NCBI RefSeq assembly: GCF_035994185.1
Contig: NZ_CP108538.1
Coordinates: 4,689,501-4,753,500, forward strand
DNA length: 64,000 nucleotides
Origin: Streptomyces sp. NBC_01217
GTDB lineage: Bacteria > Actinomycetota > Actinomycetes > Streptomycetales > Streptomycetaceae
Direction: 5' to 3'
This document shows positions 7,264 to 15,242 of the stretch, piece after piece. The stretch's first letter is position 1. The number at the start of each line of letters is the position of its first letter. The notes beneath the pieces are model-generated. The model had not been told where the DNA came from. It was given only the letters and a program-made list of their open reading frames with translations, and searched no databases. Both the position numbers and the translations under genes were made by a program.

Positions 7264-8052
7264 ATGGCAGTCGCATACGAGCGGATCGCGGACGAGCTCA
7301 GGCAATCCATCCGCGCAGGTGAACTGAGGCCTGGTGACCGCCTGCCCGCCGAGTCGAAGCTCGCTGAGAAGTACAAGCGGAGCGTCCCGACCATTCGCGA
7401 CGCGCTTCGTCTTCTGCGGGACGAGGGCCTGATCGAGAAGCAGCACGGCCGCGGCAACTTCGTCCGTCAGTCTCGAACGACCGTGCTGCGGACCAACCTC
7501 CGTCACCAGTGGGAGAAGGACCGCGCGCGCGAGCCGGAGCCTGTGCGGCTGAGGACAGGCGCGACAGAGCATGACACCGGTCTGGAGATAGACGACCTCG
7601 TCTTTCATGCGTCCTACCGCTACATCGAGTCGGACGAGCGCCTGTCCGGGATCTTCGATGTCCAGGAGGGGACACCTCTTCTGGAACGCACGTACCGAAC
7701 GCGATACGCCGTTGAGAGCGCCCCATTCAGTCTGGTGACCTCCTACATCGTCCGAGGCCTGATCGAGGGGAACCCCGATCTCCTGGACGAGACCAACGAG
7801 CCATGGCCGGGCGGCACGCAGAACCAGCTCTTCACCGTGGGAATCGAGCTCAGCCGCATAGAGGAACACGTAACCGCTCGGCCACCCACGCCGGAGGAAG
7901 CGGAAGAGCTGGAGCTGCCGCCGGGGACATCGGTCCTGGTTCTCCGGAAAACGTCGTTCGACACCGACGACCGCGCCGTGGAGATGTCTGACGTCACGCT
8001 GCCTGGTGACCGCACGGAAATGCTCTTCACTACTCCCCTGGAAAGGTGGTGA
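7264..8052 (+). CDS. GntR family regulator, HutC/UTRA type (transfer repressor)
   Basis: The protein is 262 residues. The N-terminal winged helix (about residues 1-70: YERIADELRQSIRAGELRPGD, LPAESKLAEKYKRSVPTIRDAL, HGRGNFV) is classic GntR. The UTRA ligand domain occupies about 95-258 (VFHASYRYIESDERL ... LLERTYRTRY). In AICEs such proteins (KorSA, TraR) repress tra and replication genes. It faces the operator at 7128-7221. ATG 7264 is chosen because the HTH domain begins there; an upstream in-frame extension would run into the operator. Confidence 0.9.
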   Translation: MAVAYERIADELRQSIRAGELRPGDRLPAESKLAEKYKRSVPTIRDALRLLRDEGLIEKQHGRGNFVRQSRTTVLRTNLRHQWEKDRAREPEPVRLRTGATEHDTGLEIDDLVFHASYRYIESDERLSGIFDVQEGTPLLERTYRTRYAVESAPFSLVTSYIVRGLIEGNPDLLDETNEPWPGGTQNQLFTVGIELSRIEEHVTARPPTPEEAEELELPPGTSVLVLRKTSFDTDDRAVEMSDVTLPGDRTEMLFTTPLERW

Positions 8053-8057
8053 GTGCC

Positions 8058-8822
8058 GTGCGTCGGCGCATCATCATCGTCACGGCTGTCCACCCCCCGT
8101 CCGCCCCGTTCTTGGCAGACGCCTACAAGTCTTTGTGCAACCAGGGGCTGCCGGACGGGTGGGAATGGCACTGGCTCATTCAGGAAGACGGCCGGACCGA
8201 CGAGGTCGCCCCCCATGTCCCCGACGACGAGCGCATCACCTTCCGGCAAGGGCGTCCTGGCGGTCCTGGTGTTGCCCGCACCATGGCTCTCGCGCGCGCG
8301 GACGGCGAGTACATCAAGATCCTTGATGCCGACGATCAGCTGCCTGCTGGTGCGCTTGCCCGCGACCTGGCCGCGCTCGAAGGTGACTCCAGCATCGGCT
8401 GGGCCACCTCGCGCGTCCTCGACCTGCTGCCCGACGGCACGACGGTCGGGTTCGACGGGGATCCCGAGGCCGGCGCCATCGAGCGAGGAGCTGTACTCGA
8501 ATTTTGGAAGGCGAACGGGTTCCGCGCCCAGGTCCACCCGGCGACCCTGTTCGTCCGCCGTGGCCTGCTCCTGGCGCTGGGCGGCTGGATGGCTCTTCCC
8601 GCCTCGGAAGACACCGGCCTGTTGCTCGCGCTGAATGCCACCAGCCGCGGATGGTTCTCGCCGGAGGTCGGGCTGTTGTACCGGAAGTGGCCTGGACAGG
8701 CCACCAGCCAGGCTGCGCACACCGATGCCGGCGAACGCGATGCGCGCATGGCGATTATCGAAGCCAGGGCTCGGGAGCTGGGCTACTTGGGGTGGGGTTA
8801 CCCGACCACGGGCACTTCGTAG
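8058..8822 (+). CDS. GT2-like glycosyltransferase
   Basis: The protein is about 254 residues and resembles a GT-A fold family 2 glycosyltransferase. It starts with RRRIIIVTAVHPPSAP. The nucleotide-sugar/metal motif is the Asp cluster ILDADDQ at about residue 96, preceded by GGPGVARTMALARADGEYIK. LPASEDTGLLLAL follows in the acceptor half. No membrane helix is seen. The start codon is uncertain: GTGs at 8046, 8049 (overlapping the regulator's stop as GTGA) and 8058 are possible; 8058 has GGAAAGG at good distance. It is an unusual cargo for a transfer element. Confidence 0.75.
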   Translation: MRRRIIIVTAVHPPSAPFLADAYKSLCNQGLPDGWEWHWLIQEDGRTDEVAPHVPDDERITFRQGRPGGPGVARTMALARADGEYIKILDADDQLPAGALARDLAALEGDSSIGWATSRVLDLLPDGTTVGFDGDPEAGAIERGAVLEFWKANGFRAQVHPATLFVRRGLLLALGGWMALPASEDTGLLLALNATSRGWFSPEVGLLYRKWPGQATSQAAHTDAGERDARMAIIEARARELGYLGWGYPTTGTS

Positions 8823-9553
8823 ACGATCTCGCAGTATGCGGCAGGTACGACGATGTCCGCCGTCTCGACCGGCTTCCCATCGCTGCTGTAATAAGTCCGC
8901 TCAATACGCGTGACGAGCGCGCCCCGCTGAACGCCGAGGAGGACCGCCTCCTCGGCGTTTGCTTGTCCCGGCTCCGGCCTCTCTACCGCACGGCTGACCG
9001 TAATTCCGATCTCGGCCATGCGACGCACGACGCCCGTCCCTGCATACGGCCCACCCTCCGGCAGCACCACGAGCGTGCCGGTTGTGATGCTGTACGGCTC
9101 CCAACTTGTCGACACATGCGTCGGCTTGCCGTCGGACAAGTACTCGTAGGCAGTGCGCACGCAGTAGTCCCCCTCTGGGACGCCGAGACGTGCCGCGATG
9201 TCCGGTGGAGCCGGCACCATTGCGTCACTCCGACTCTCCCAGGTGCCCCCCTTGCCGAGTGCGGCCACGTCGACGCGCAGCGGTGAGCCTTCAGGCTCAC
9301 CGCTGTACAGCGAGCGGACCATACGCAGCCGTTCCCGCGGCTCAGCGACGTAGGTCCCCGATCCGGCGCGGCCTTCCAAGACGCCCTGCGAGATGAGCAC
9401 CTCCTGGGCGCGCCGGATTACGGCCTCACCCACACCGCATTCCTCCCCTAGCTGAGCGCGGGAGGGTAGCCGGTCGCCCGGTGTCCATTCCTGATCCGCG
9501 ATGCGCTGTCTCAGCACGTCAGCGATCTGGAGATAGGGCGGCTGCTCAGGCAT
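8798..9553 (-). CDS. GntR family regulator, UTRA type
   Basis: The protein is 251 residues. The GntR winged helix is at about 5-70 (YLQIADVLRQRIADQEWTPGD, LPSRAQLGEECGVGEAVIRRA, GSGTYV) and the UTRA domain at about 100-248. It is convergent with the glycosyltransferase gene and their 3' ends overlap by 25 bases. Its start faces the CTAG-rich inverted repeat at 9583-9611, a likely autoregulatory site shared with the divergent 98-residue gene. It differs clearly from the other two GntR proteins in the element. Confidence 0.9.
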   Translation of the reverse strand: MPEQPPYLQIADVLRQRIADQEWTPGDRLPSRAQLGEECGVGEAVIRRAQEVLISQGVLEGRAGSGTYVAEPRERLRMVRSLYSGEPEGSPLRVDVAALGKGGTWESRSDAMVPAPPDIAARLGVPEGDYCVRTAYEYLSDGKPTHVSTSWEPYSITTGTLVVLPEGGPYAGTGVVRRMAEIGITVSRAVERPEPGQANAEEAVLLGVQRGALVTRIERTYYSSDGKPVETADIVVPAAYCEIVYEVPVVG

Positions 9554-9582
9554 ATAGAAAATCTAGCCCACTACGTCTAATC

Positions 9583-9611
9583 TAGATAGCTAGCTCGTTC
9601 CTAGCTATCTA
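9583..9611. promoter_or_regulatory. Inverted-repeat operator between divergent genes
   Basis: Perfect 11-base arms TAGATAGCTAG (9583-9593) and CTAGCTATCTA (9601-9611) are 7 bases apart. Further ATCTAG and TCTAAT fragments occur at 9561-9582. It is AT-rich and lies between the minus-strand GntR gene and the plus-strand 98-residue gene. A GntR-type operator is likely. Confidence 0.7.
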
Positions 9612-9630
9612 ACATGACTCGGAGTGATCA

Positions 9631-9927
9631 ATGGCGGCAAGGCGCCTTGCTCTCTCACCCGAAGCTCGTGCCGATGACATCGCAACATGTCTCGCCGCAG
9701 CTGGGTTCGCTCCGCGCCTGCAGGACCGCGAGGACCACATCGCCATAGAGACAGAGCTGCCGAACTCGGTCTCCGCCGAGTCCTGGCACGAGCTCCTGTT
9801 GCTGCTGCAGAAGGCCGATTCCTTCGGGCTCGACAGCAGCGAGAGCGGCCGCACATTACGGGTCGCTGTACGTAAGAACACCCCCGCGACGACCGACGTC
9901 GTCCGGGGGCACGGCCATCAGCTATAG
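9631..9927 (+). CDS. AICE cargo hypothetical protein, 98 aa
   Basis: ATG 9631 follows GGAGTGATCA. The product has alternating helix and strand (ATCLAAAGFAPRL, HIAIETELP, SWHELLLLLQKA, TLRVAVRKN) and no catalytic motif. It is divergent from the 251-aa GntR gene, which likely controls it. Function unknown. Confidence 0.65.
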   Translation: MAARRLALSPEARADDIATCLAAAGFAPRLQDREDHIAIETELPNSVSAESWHELLLLLQKADSFGLDSSESGRTLRVAVRKNTPATTDVVRGHGHQL

Positions 9928-9940
9928 GGAGCTGATCAGC

Positions 9941-10231
9941 GTGTTCGACCATATCCGCCGCACTGCCGCATGGGCGAGAGGGCGACTCGTGCCTGCTTCT
10001 GGACGGCAGGGCCGCAGTTTGTCGGCAAGCCCGCCGCCGATGAAGCCGAAGGCATTGCCCGTTCCCAAGCCCCAGCAGCCTGCACAGCGCTCAGATTCCA
10101 CCCGCGAGGAACACTCCACACTCGTCCGGCCGTACATGCTGACCGTCGAGGAACGTGCCCGTCGGTGGAGTGAACCGCAGCCCCGCACGCTGCTGGTGTG
10201 CCCGCACATCGACATCACAAAGGCCGCCTGA
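9941..10231 (+). CDS. AICE cargo hypothetical protein, 96 aa
   Basis: GTG 9941 follows GGGAGCTGATCA. The protein is basic and proline-rich (PPPMKPKALPVPKPQQPAQ), with a short conserved-looking C-terminal part (LVRPYMLTVEERARRWSEP). No domain is recognised. Its stop overlaps the next start (TGATG), so the two genes are coupled. Confidence 0.6.
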   Translation: MFDHIRRTAAWARGRLVPASGRQGRSLSASPPPMKPKALPVPKPQQPAQRSDSTREEHSTLVRPYMLTVEERARRWSEPQPRTLLVCPHIDITKAA

Positions 10232-10431
10232 TGCCTACGGGACGGCAGCAGCCGATACACCCCAGAAAACTGACGCCGTACCACTCCATTCCTTGCCGCA
10301 TCGGTACGCACAGCCAGTGCGACGAGATGGAGACCGCAACCGGGCCGAGCGCACTCCCGGTGATCTACGAGGCGTGCGCCTGCCAGTGCCACCGATCCAG
10401 CATCCAGAGTGGCGGTGATTCGCAGCAGTGA
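10231..10431 (+). CDS. Small Cys-rich protein, 66 aa
   Basis: The product has C...HSQC and CACQCH clusters that could bind zinc (HSIPCRIGTHSQCDEME, YEACACQCHRSS). ATG 10231 overlaps the stop of the upstream gene, and its own stop overlaps the GTG of the third GntR gene (GTGA). The three genes therefore form a tightly coupled operon. The pattern is like the short C-H-C proteins found beside regulators in Streptomyces elements. Confidence 0.65.
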   Translation: MPTGRQQPIHPRKLTPYHSIPCRIGTHSQCDEMETATGPSALPVIYEACACQCHRSSIQSGGDSQQ

Positions 10432-11168
10432 CAGCCAATCGCTATCAGGACATCGCGGACGATCTCCGGCAGGGCATCGAGACTGGCTTGCTCCGAGCTG
10501 GGGACCAGCTGCCCGCGGAGACAGTTCTCGCCCGCCGGTACACAGCCAGCGTGCCCACCGTCAGGGTCGCCCTCGGGGTTCTCCAGGACGAAGGACTGAT
10601 TGAGAAACAGCACGGCCGGGGCAACTTCGTCCGCCGTCCGTTCGAGCGGATCACGTACTCCAACGATTGCTTCGCGCGGGACCGGCGAGCGGCGTTCAAC
10701 ACTGCTCTGCACGTAAGTGTCAGCGTCAGTGAGGTGCAGGCCGGGGACGAACTGTCGGCCCTCCTGCAGGTTCCGAAGAACACCGTCCTCATCGAGTACG
10801 TGTACCTCAGCAGCCAGGGAGCGTCCCCGCACAGCCTGGTGCACATCTACGTACCACGCAGCGTCGCGCGCGCCAGCACACCGGACGCGAGCCGGTCGCC
10901 CTTGGGCGATGACATCCGGGGCCGGCTCGCCGAGACCGGCATCGAAGCGACGTCGACTGTCGACCGTCTTACGGCTCGTCTGCCGACCCCCAGCGAAGCG
11001 AAAACCCTTCGGCTCGGCGCTGGGACGCCCGTGCTGGCCGTCGAGCGAGTGTCTATGGACGCCTCGGGCCGGGTGGTGGAGGCAGCCCTCCTGGTCCTCC
11101 CTGGCCACCGGACAGAAGCCGTCTTCACCACCCACGCACCGATCGAGGAACTGGAGTCAGCGGGATGA
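10428..11168 (+). CDS. GntR family regulator, UTRA type
   Basis: The protein is 246 residues, the third GntR/UTRA regulator in the element. The HTH is at about 5-68 (YQDIADDLRQGIETGLLRAGD, LPAETVLARRYTASVPTVRVAL, HGRGNFV) and the UTRA domain at about 95-243. Its helix-turn-helix is close to that of the transfer regulator at 7264 (both contain KQHGRGNFVR), so their target sites may overlap. It is embedded in a coupled operon of small cargo genes rather than facing its own promoter. Confidence 0.9.
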   Translation: MTANRYQDIADDLRQGIETGLLRAGDQLPAETVLARRYTASVPTVRVALGVLQDEGLIEKQHGRGNFVRRPFERITYSNDCFARDRRAAFNTALHVSVSVSEVQAGDELSALLQVPKNTVLIEYVYLSSQGASPHSLVHIYVPRSVARASTPDASRSPLGDDIRGRLAETGIEATSTVDRLTARLPTPSEAKTLRLGAGTPVLAVERVSMDASGRVVEAALLVLPGHRTEAVFTTHAPIEELESAG

Positions 11169-11539
11169 CCGACAACCTGAACGAAGCCAACCCGTCGCAG
11201 ATGCGCCTGCTTCCGTGGACCACGGCCGGAGGTGACCCGTGCTACTTGAGCCCTGACGGCCGGGGCGGTGTGATGTCGAGGATCGCCGACGAGATGGAAG
11301 CGGCACAGCTGACCACGGCTACGGATGTTCTCGAAGCGGCACAGGACACCCTGACCAACCGGCACGCGGACAATCGTGAGCTCCGGATCGCTCTGGCGCG
11401 AGCGGCGGTGGCGTTGTCCGACGTGCTGCGCGTCGCAGAAAGCCGAGGCGCCCGCTTGCCCGGTTCGGACAAGCAGCTTCCGGCCGACGAGAACGGACGG
11501 GACGAAGGTCCGCGACTTCCCGCCGGGGCATTCGGATGA
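11165..11539 (+). CDS. AICE cargo hypothetical protein, 124 aa
   Basis: ATG 11165 overlaps the stop of the GntR gene (ATGA). The N-terminal third is a compact segment (RLLPWTTAGGDPCYLSPDGR) common in small Streptomyces proteins. The middle is a long helix (LEAAQDTLTNRHADNRELRI) and the C-terminus is disordered. Function unknown; probably coexpressed with the regulator. Confidence 0.65.
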   Translation: MTDNLNEANPSQMRLLPWTTAGGDPCYLSPDGRGGVMSRIADEMEAAQLTTATDVLEAAQDTLTNRHADNRELRIALARAAVALSDVLRVAESRGARLPGSDKQLPADENGRDEGPRLPAGAFG

Positions 11540-11742
11540 CCACGGCGGTTGAGCGCATAGTGAGGAAACGCGGTCGACGGCGGTCCGAGCGGCCCGCGAC
11601 CTACTGCGGTTGCTGTACGGGGCACCGCGAGATCTGGTGTCCGGACTGCTGCGGCTTCTCGGGATGCCCAACCTGTCACTTCAATTTTCGAGTCCCGTGC
11701 CCTGTATGCGCGGGCGGCAGATGGCAACCCATCCGCTGGTGA
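11536..11742 (+). CDS. DnaJ-type zinc-finger protein, 68 aa
   Basis: Eight cysteines lie in CxxC pairs (CGCC, CPDCCGFSGCPTC, CPVC) in a central 40-residue stretch, like an isolated DnaJ central domain. The N-terminus is basic. The start overlaps the preceding stop (ATGA). It probably binds two zinc ions and contacts nucleic acid or protein. It ends the rightward cargo operon. Confidence 0.7.
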   Translation: MTTAVERIVRKRGRRRSERPATYCGCCTGHREIWCPDCCGFSGCPTCHFNFRVPCPVCAGGRWQPIRW

Positions 11743-11901
11743 CAGCCCCATAGGCTCCGCTCCGGTTCCACGCACCCTTGGACAGGTCGAGGCCGGAGCG
11801 GAAAAGGGTCCCGCACGCGGAAGGAGTGAGGCGACGTACGCCGATGCACTGCCTCACGACGGCAACCGCTCTGGGACAGCAGCGCCTCCCCCGACGCTGC
11901 T

Positions 11902-11935
11902 CGCGGCCCGGCTCTCAGCTGAGAGCCGGGCCGCG
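11902..11935. terminator. Perfect 34-bp palindrome, bidirectional terminator
   Basis: A 17-base arm (CGCGGCCCGGCTCTCAG and its exact complement) meets without a loop between two convergent genes. It should stop transcription from both the AICE cargo operon and the minus-strand methyltransferase. Confidence 0.8.
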
Positions 11936-11940
11936 CCATG

Positions 11941-12864
11941 TCAGGGAAGAGTCTCGGCATCCACCCGCGAGAAGATCAGGTCGCTCTCTTCGACAACCGG
12001 CCCCCGCCAGCGAACCGGTACTGCGGCCTCTTCACCCAACGCCGTTGGGTAGCTCCCTGGCGAGTAGTCATTGGCAAGCCGATACACATGAAAACCGTGT
12101 TTGCGCATGGTCGCCAGCAAGTCGTCAGCGGAATCGCCCAGCTGGGCCATGCGAGCAGGAGTTACCTCAACGGTGATCTCGGCATCCGGCCGGAGACTGT
12201 CGAGCATCGGTTCCAGTCCACGGACGACACCGCCCTCTGAGCCCTCCACATCGATCTTGATCACGCGGGCCCGAGCGATCTCCACCGGATCGAGCGCCTC
12301 GGGCAGCGGAACGGCCTCGATCTCGAACGTCGACTCTGCCGGACCCTCGTACGGAACGATGCTGTTCGCGCCCATATTGGCCGAGCTGGCAAGAATGAAG
12401 GTCAGCATGGTTCGCCGGTCGTCGACCGCCAGATTCACTGCGCGGATGTTCCGGCAGTCGTTCAGCCGAGCTTGCTGTAGGAGCCGACGGTGGAACTCTG
12501 GGGACGCCTCGATTGCCACCACGCGGCCCCTGTCCCCAACCAGCTGAGAGGCGAGCACGCTGTAGTAGCCGACGTTGGCTCCGACATCCACGAACGTGTC
12601 GCCGTGGCGGAGCCTCCGTCGGAGCCAGCGAGACATGTTCGGCTCCCAGACACCGAACATGTAGATGTAGCGCTGGATGAGGTCCTGTGTATCGACGGCG
12701 AATTTCGGTCCGTAGACGGTGTCGACCACGCGTCGGCGGGGGTTGTCCCGGAGAAGCGGATTCAGGCAGCGGGCAGCGATCGGGGCCTTACCGACCGAAC
12801 CAGGGGCGCGGCGCACGTACCCGCGCCCCAAGGTGATCAGTGCCTCTACCAGGGGATTCGTCAT
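11941..12864 (-). CDS. FkbM family methyltransferase
   Basis: The protein is 307 residues. The SAM-binding motif FVDVGANVGYYSVLAS is near residue 90 and the family's second motif IKIDVEGSEGGVVRG near residue 205. FkbM-type enzymes O-methylate sugars or polyketide hydroxyls. ATG 12864 is chosen because GGAGAG lies 8 bases upstream; the longer frame has no such site. There are no biosynthetic neighbours, so the substrate is unknown. It stands alone between the AICE cargo and the amidohydrolase gene. Confidence 0.85.
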   Translation of the reverse strand: MTNPLVEALITLGRGYVRRAPGSVGKAPIAARCLNPLLRDNPRRRVVDTVYGPKFAVDTQDLIQRYIYMFGVWEPNMSRWLRRRLRHGDTFVDVGANVGYYSVLASQLVGDRGRVVAIEASPEFHRRLLQQARLNDCRNIRAVNLAVDDRRTMLTFILASSANMGANSIVPYEGPAESTFEIEAVPLPEALDPVEIARARVIKIDVEGSEGGVVRGLEPMLDSLRPDAEITVEVTPARMAQLGDSADDLLATMRKHGFHVYRLANDYSPGSYPTALGEEAAVPVRWRGPVVEESDLIFSRVDAETLP

Positions 12865-12948
12865 CCACTCGTCTCTCCGCAGTGCGCCCGGGAACCGTAG
12901 CGTCGGGGGCCGGATACTCCCATGGTCCACTACGGCCAGCGCAAGGCG

Positions 12949-14187
12949 TCAGGACGCGGCTGGAGTCCGGCGGTCCTGGTCGAACGGCAGGTCCAGCATG
13001 CGGATGGCATTTCCGCGCAGCAGCTTGTAGGCGACGTCTTCAGGAAGGCCCCCAACGTGATCAGCCGCGACCTCCTTCGTGTGCGGCCACGTGGAGTCGA
13101 CATGTGGGTAGTCGGTCTCGAAGGTGGCGTTGTTCACCCCCACGGTCTCGATCGAATCGATGCCGTGCTTGTCACGGAAGAAGCAGCAGAACATCTGCCG
13201 GTAGTAGTACGTGGACGGCGGCTCAGGAATCAGATCCTTCACGCCGCCCCAGGCCCGGTGTTCCTCCCAGACGTCGTCGGCGCGCTCCAGGGCGTACGGA
13301 ATCCACCCCATCTGCCCCTCGCTGTATGCGAGCTTGAGCCGCGGAAACTTCACCAGCACGCCGCTGAACAGGAAATCCATCATGGACGCCATGGCGTTGT
13401 TGAAGCTCAGGGAGGCCTGTACCGCGGGCGGCGCATCGGGGGAGGCTGCCGGCATCTGTGACGACGAGCCGATATGCATGTTCACGACCGTGCCGGTCTC
13501 CTCGCACGCGGCGAAGAAGGGATCCCAGTAGCCGGTGTGGATCGAGGGCAGCCCGAGGTATGTAGGGATCTCGCTGAAGGTCACGGCACGCACGCCACGG
13601 GCGGCATTGCGCCGGATCTCGGTGACCGCGAGCTCAACATCCCAAAGCGGAATCAAGCACAACGGAATCAGCCGGCCACCGCTGTCCCCGCACCACTCCT
13701 CAACCATCCAGTCGTTGTAAGCCCGGACGCATGCGAGTCCGACCTCCTTGTCCTTCGCCTCGGAGAAGGTCTGCCCGCAGAAGCGCGGGAAGGTGGGGAA
13801 GCAGAGCGATGCCTCAACGTGGTTGAGGTCCATGTCAGCCAGGCGCGCCTTCGGGTCCCAGCAGCCACGCCGCATCTGCTCCCGCGTGATGCCGTCGAGG
13901 GTCATCTCGTCCCGCGAGAAGCCAACGGCGGCGATGATGCGCTTGTACGGGAAGATCAGGCCCTCGTACTCCCACCAGTCGGTCAGCTGACCAGCTGGAT
14001 CCGTCGTGAACCGGTACTTCCCACCCACGTACTCAAGCTCGCCGATCCCTGCTGTGAACGGCTTCGGGCCCTTGTCGCGGTGCCTCCTCGGAAGCCAGGT
14101 CTCGAAGAGATGCGCGGGCTCGATCACGTGATCGTCCACGCTGATGACCTTGGGGAGATCGCTGGTACTGCTCTCGTTGCTGATCAT
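12949..14187 (-). CDS. Metal-dependent amidohydrolase (amidohydrolase-2 type)
   Basis: The protein is 412 residues with the TIM-barrel pattern of the amidohydrolase-2/ACMSD-like group. VISVDDHVIEP (D-x-H) is near residue 15, NMHIGSSS near 238 and the C-terminal metal ligand region FETDYPHVDSTWP near 367. Members act as hydrolases or decarboxylases on cyclic or aromatic substrates and are common in actinobacterial steroid and aromatic catabolism. ATG 14187 follows GGGGG. It is divergent from a DoxX-like gene across a palindromic operator, which suggests joint control. Confidence 0.85.
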   Translation of the reverse strand: MISNESSTSDLPKVISVDDHVIEPAHLFETWLPRRHRDKGPKPFTAGIGELEYVGGKYRFTTDPAGQLTDWWEYEGLIFPYKRIIAAVGFSRDEMTLDGITREQMRRGCWDPKARLADMDLNHVEASLCFPTFPRFCGQTFSEAKDKEVGLACVRAYNDWMVEEWCGDSGGRLIPLCLIPLWDVELAVTEIRRNAARGVRAVTFSEIPTYLGLPSIHTGYWDPFFAACEETGTVVNMHIGSSSQMPAASPDAPPAVQASLSFNNAMASMMDFLFSGVLVKFPRLKLAYSEGQMGWIPYALERADDVWEEHRAWGGVKDLIPEPPSTYYYRQMFCCFFRDKHGIDSIETVGVNNATFETDYPHVDSTWPHTKEVAADHVGGLPEDVAYKLLRGNAIRMLDLPFDQDRRTPAAS

Positions 14188-14323
14188 GTTGTACCCCCAG
14201 CTGTTCGCCGGTTCGACCGGCTTGAATCTGACGCCCCATCAGATTGAGACTATGGGCTCGCCTCGTCGACGACAAGGAGGAAGTGACGTCTTGCCCTCTT
14301 GCAGGATCAGGCAAGGTGCGATG

Positions 14324-14342
14324 AACTGACGAGTCGTCAGTT
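14324..14342. promoter_or_regulatory. TetR-type palindromic operator
   Basis: AACTGACGA and TCGTCAGTT are perfect 9-base arms around one G. It lies between the divergent amidohydrolase and DoxX-like genes, 19 bases before the latter. The core is CTGAC-N5-GTCAG, the same architecture as the site at 20810-20826. No TetR gene is visible in the window. Confidence 0.7.
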
Positions 14343-14360
14343 AAGCCTGAGGGGCGCAGC

Positions 14361-14813
14361 ATGCAAACGATCTGGCTCACTGAGGCGGAGTGGTTCGCGA
14401 TACTCCGCATCGGCCTCGGCCTGTGGTGGCTGGAGAGCTGGCGCCACAAGGACAAGAAGGACTGGTTCGCGGGCGGCGGTATCAGGTGGGCGTCAGGAAT
14501 AGCCGACAAGCATCGGTGGCCGTTCGTGCGGAGGGGCTTCGATCTGGTCGTGAAGCCTCGCCCGCGCCTGATGGCGTACATCGTCGCCTACGCGGAACTG
14601 GCGCTCGGACTCGGACTCGTCGTTGGCTTCCTCACGCCGATTGCCTTGACCGCCAGCCTGGTTCTCAGCCTGATCTACCTCGTGTTGATGATCCACGACT
14701 GGGCAGAGCAGGGGCAGAACCTGATGATGGCCCTGATCTCGGCCGTCGGCCTGTTCGGCGCGTCATGGCGAAGCTGGGCGCTTGACGACACCTTTGGGCT
14801 ATTCCTGCAGTAG
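14361..14813 (+). CDS. DoxX-like membrane protein
   Basis: The protein is 150 residues with hydrophobic helices near 10-25, 72-92, 94-112 and 120-135 (AYAELALGLGLVVGFL, ALTASLVLSLIYLVLMI), resembling the DoxX/TQO-small-subunit group. The precise role is unknown; relatives accompany oxidoreductases or stress functions. ATG 14361 follows GAGGGGCG. The upstream palindrome suggests control with the divergent amidohydrolase. Confidence 0.75.
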   Translation: MQTIWLTEAEWFAILRIGLGLWWLESWRHKDKKDWFAGGGIRWASGIADKHRWPFVRRGFDLVVKPRPRLMAYIVAYAELALGLGLVVGFLTPIALTASLVLSLIYLVLMIHDWAEQGQNLMMALISAVGLFGASWRSWALDDTFGLFLQ

Positions 14814-15242
14814 GGGCGATTCGGAATAGGCAGTGGGTGAGTGGGCGCCAGTCTCCGTGGATACCGATTCGCCCGGAGCTGGCGTGCGTCGAGACAGCGC
14901 CGAGCGGGACGCGGTGCGTTTCTACATCCACCCCGCGTCCTTGGTCACCGCCCCGGCTGCGTCCGCCTTGGATGCTTCGATCGCAGCGTGGTTGGTGGCC
15001 TGGTGATCGTTCCGTCGCGGCCCCAGTTGCTGGTCATGTCCGACTGTGGCTGTAGGCGCGGGTTCGGCTTGGGGGAGATCTGAGACTGAAGATCCGAGTG
15101 GGTCGATCTCGGCGTTGCCGATTAACCGGGTCAATGTCTCTGGTTGTTCCTGGTCCGGCTGGATCACTTGTTCACCCAGTGGGGTGGCGGTGATTTGCCC
15201 GTCGTTGTTCTGGCTTGCGTTGCCCTGGTAAACCGATTCCAC
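14814..15242. other. Intergenic region without a supported gene
   Basis: I find no frame here with a ribosome-binding site and plausible protein. A minus-strand frame at 14922-15242 is open but has no good start context and reads as low-complexity sequence. The stretch is slightly less GC-rich than its surroundings and may hold decayed DNA. Confidence 0.5.

Larger units (their letters stand above)
1..11940. mobile_element. Integrative conjugative element (AICE), right part
   Basis: The gene order is that of an actinomycete integrative and conjugative element: replication protein, small hydrophobic and spread proteins, FtsK-like TraB, DUF2637 protein, then a divergent GntR regulator. TraB elements move double-stranded DNA between mycelial cells and the Spd proteins help spread inside the recipient. 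The integrase and excisionase normally lie beyond the replication gene, so they would be left of base 1. The right limit is inferred: the last element-like gene ends at 11742 and a perfect palindrome follows at 11902. No attR was recognised. Confidence 0.7.

Noticed and set aside
14922..15242. Minus-strand 106-residue frame
   Set aside because: No ribosome-binding site and no family resemblance; composition does not support coding.
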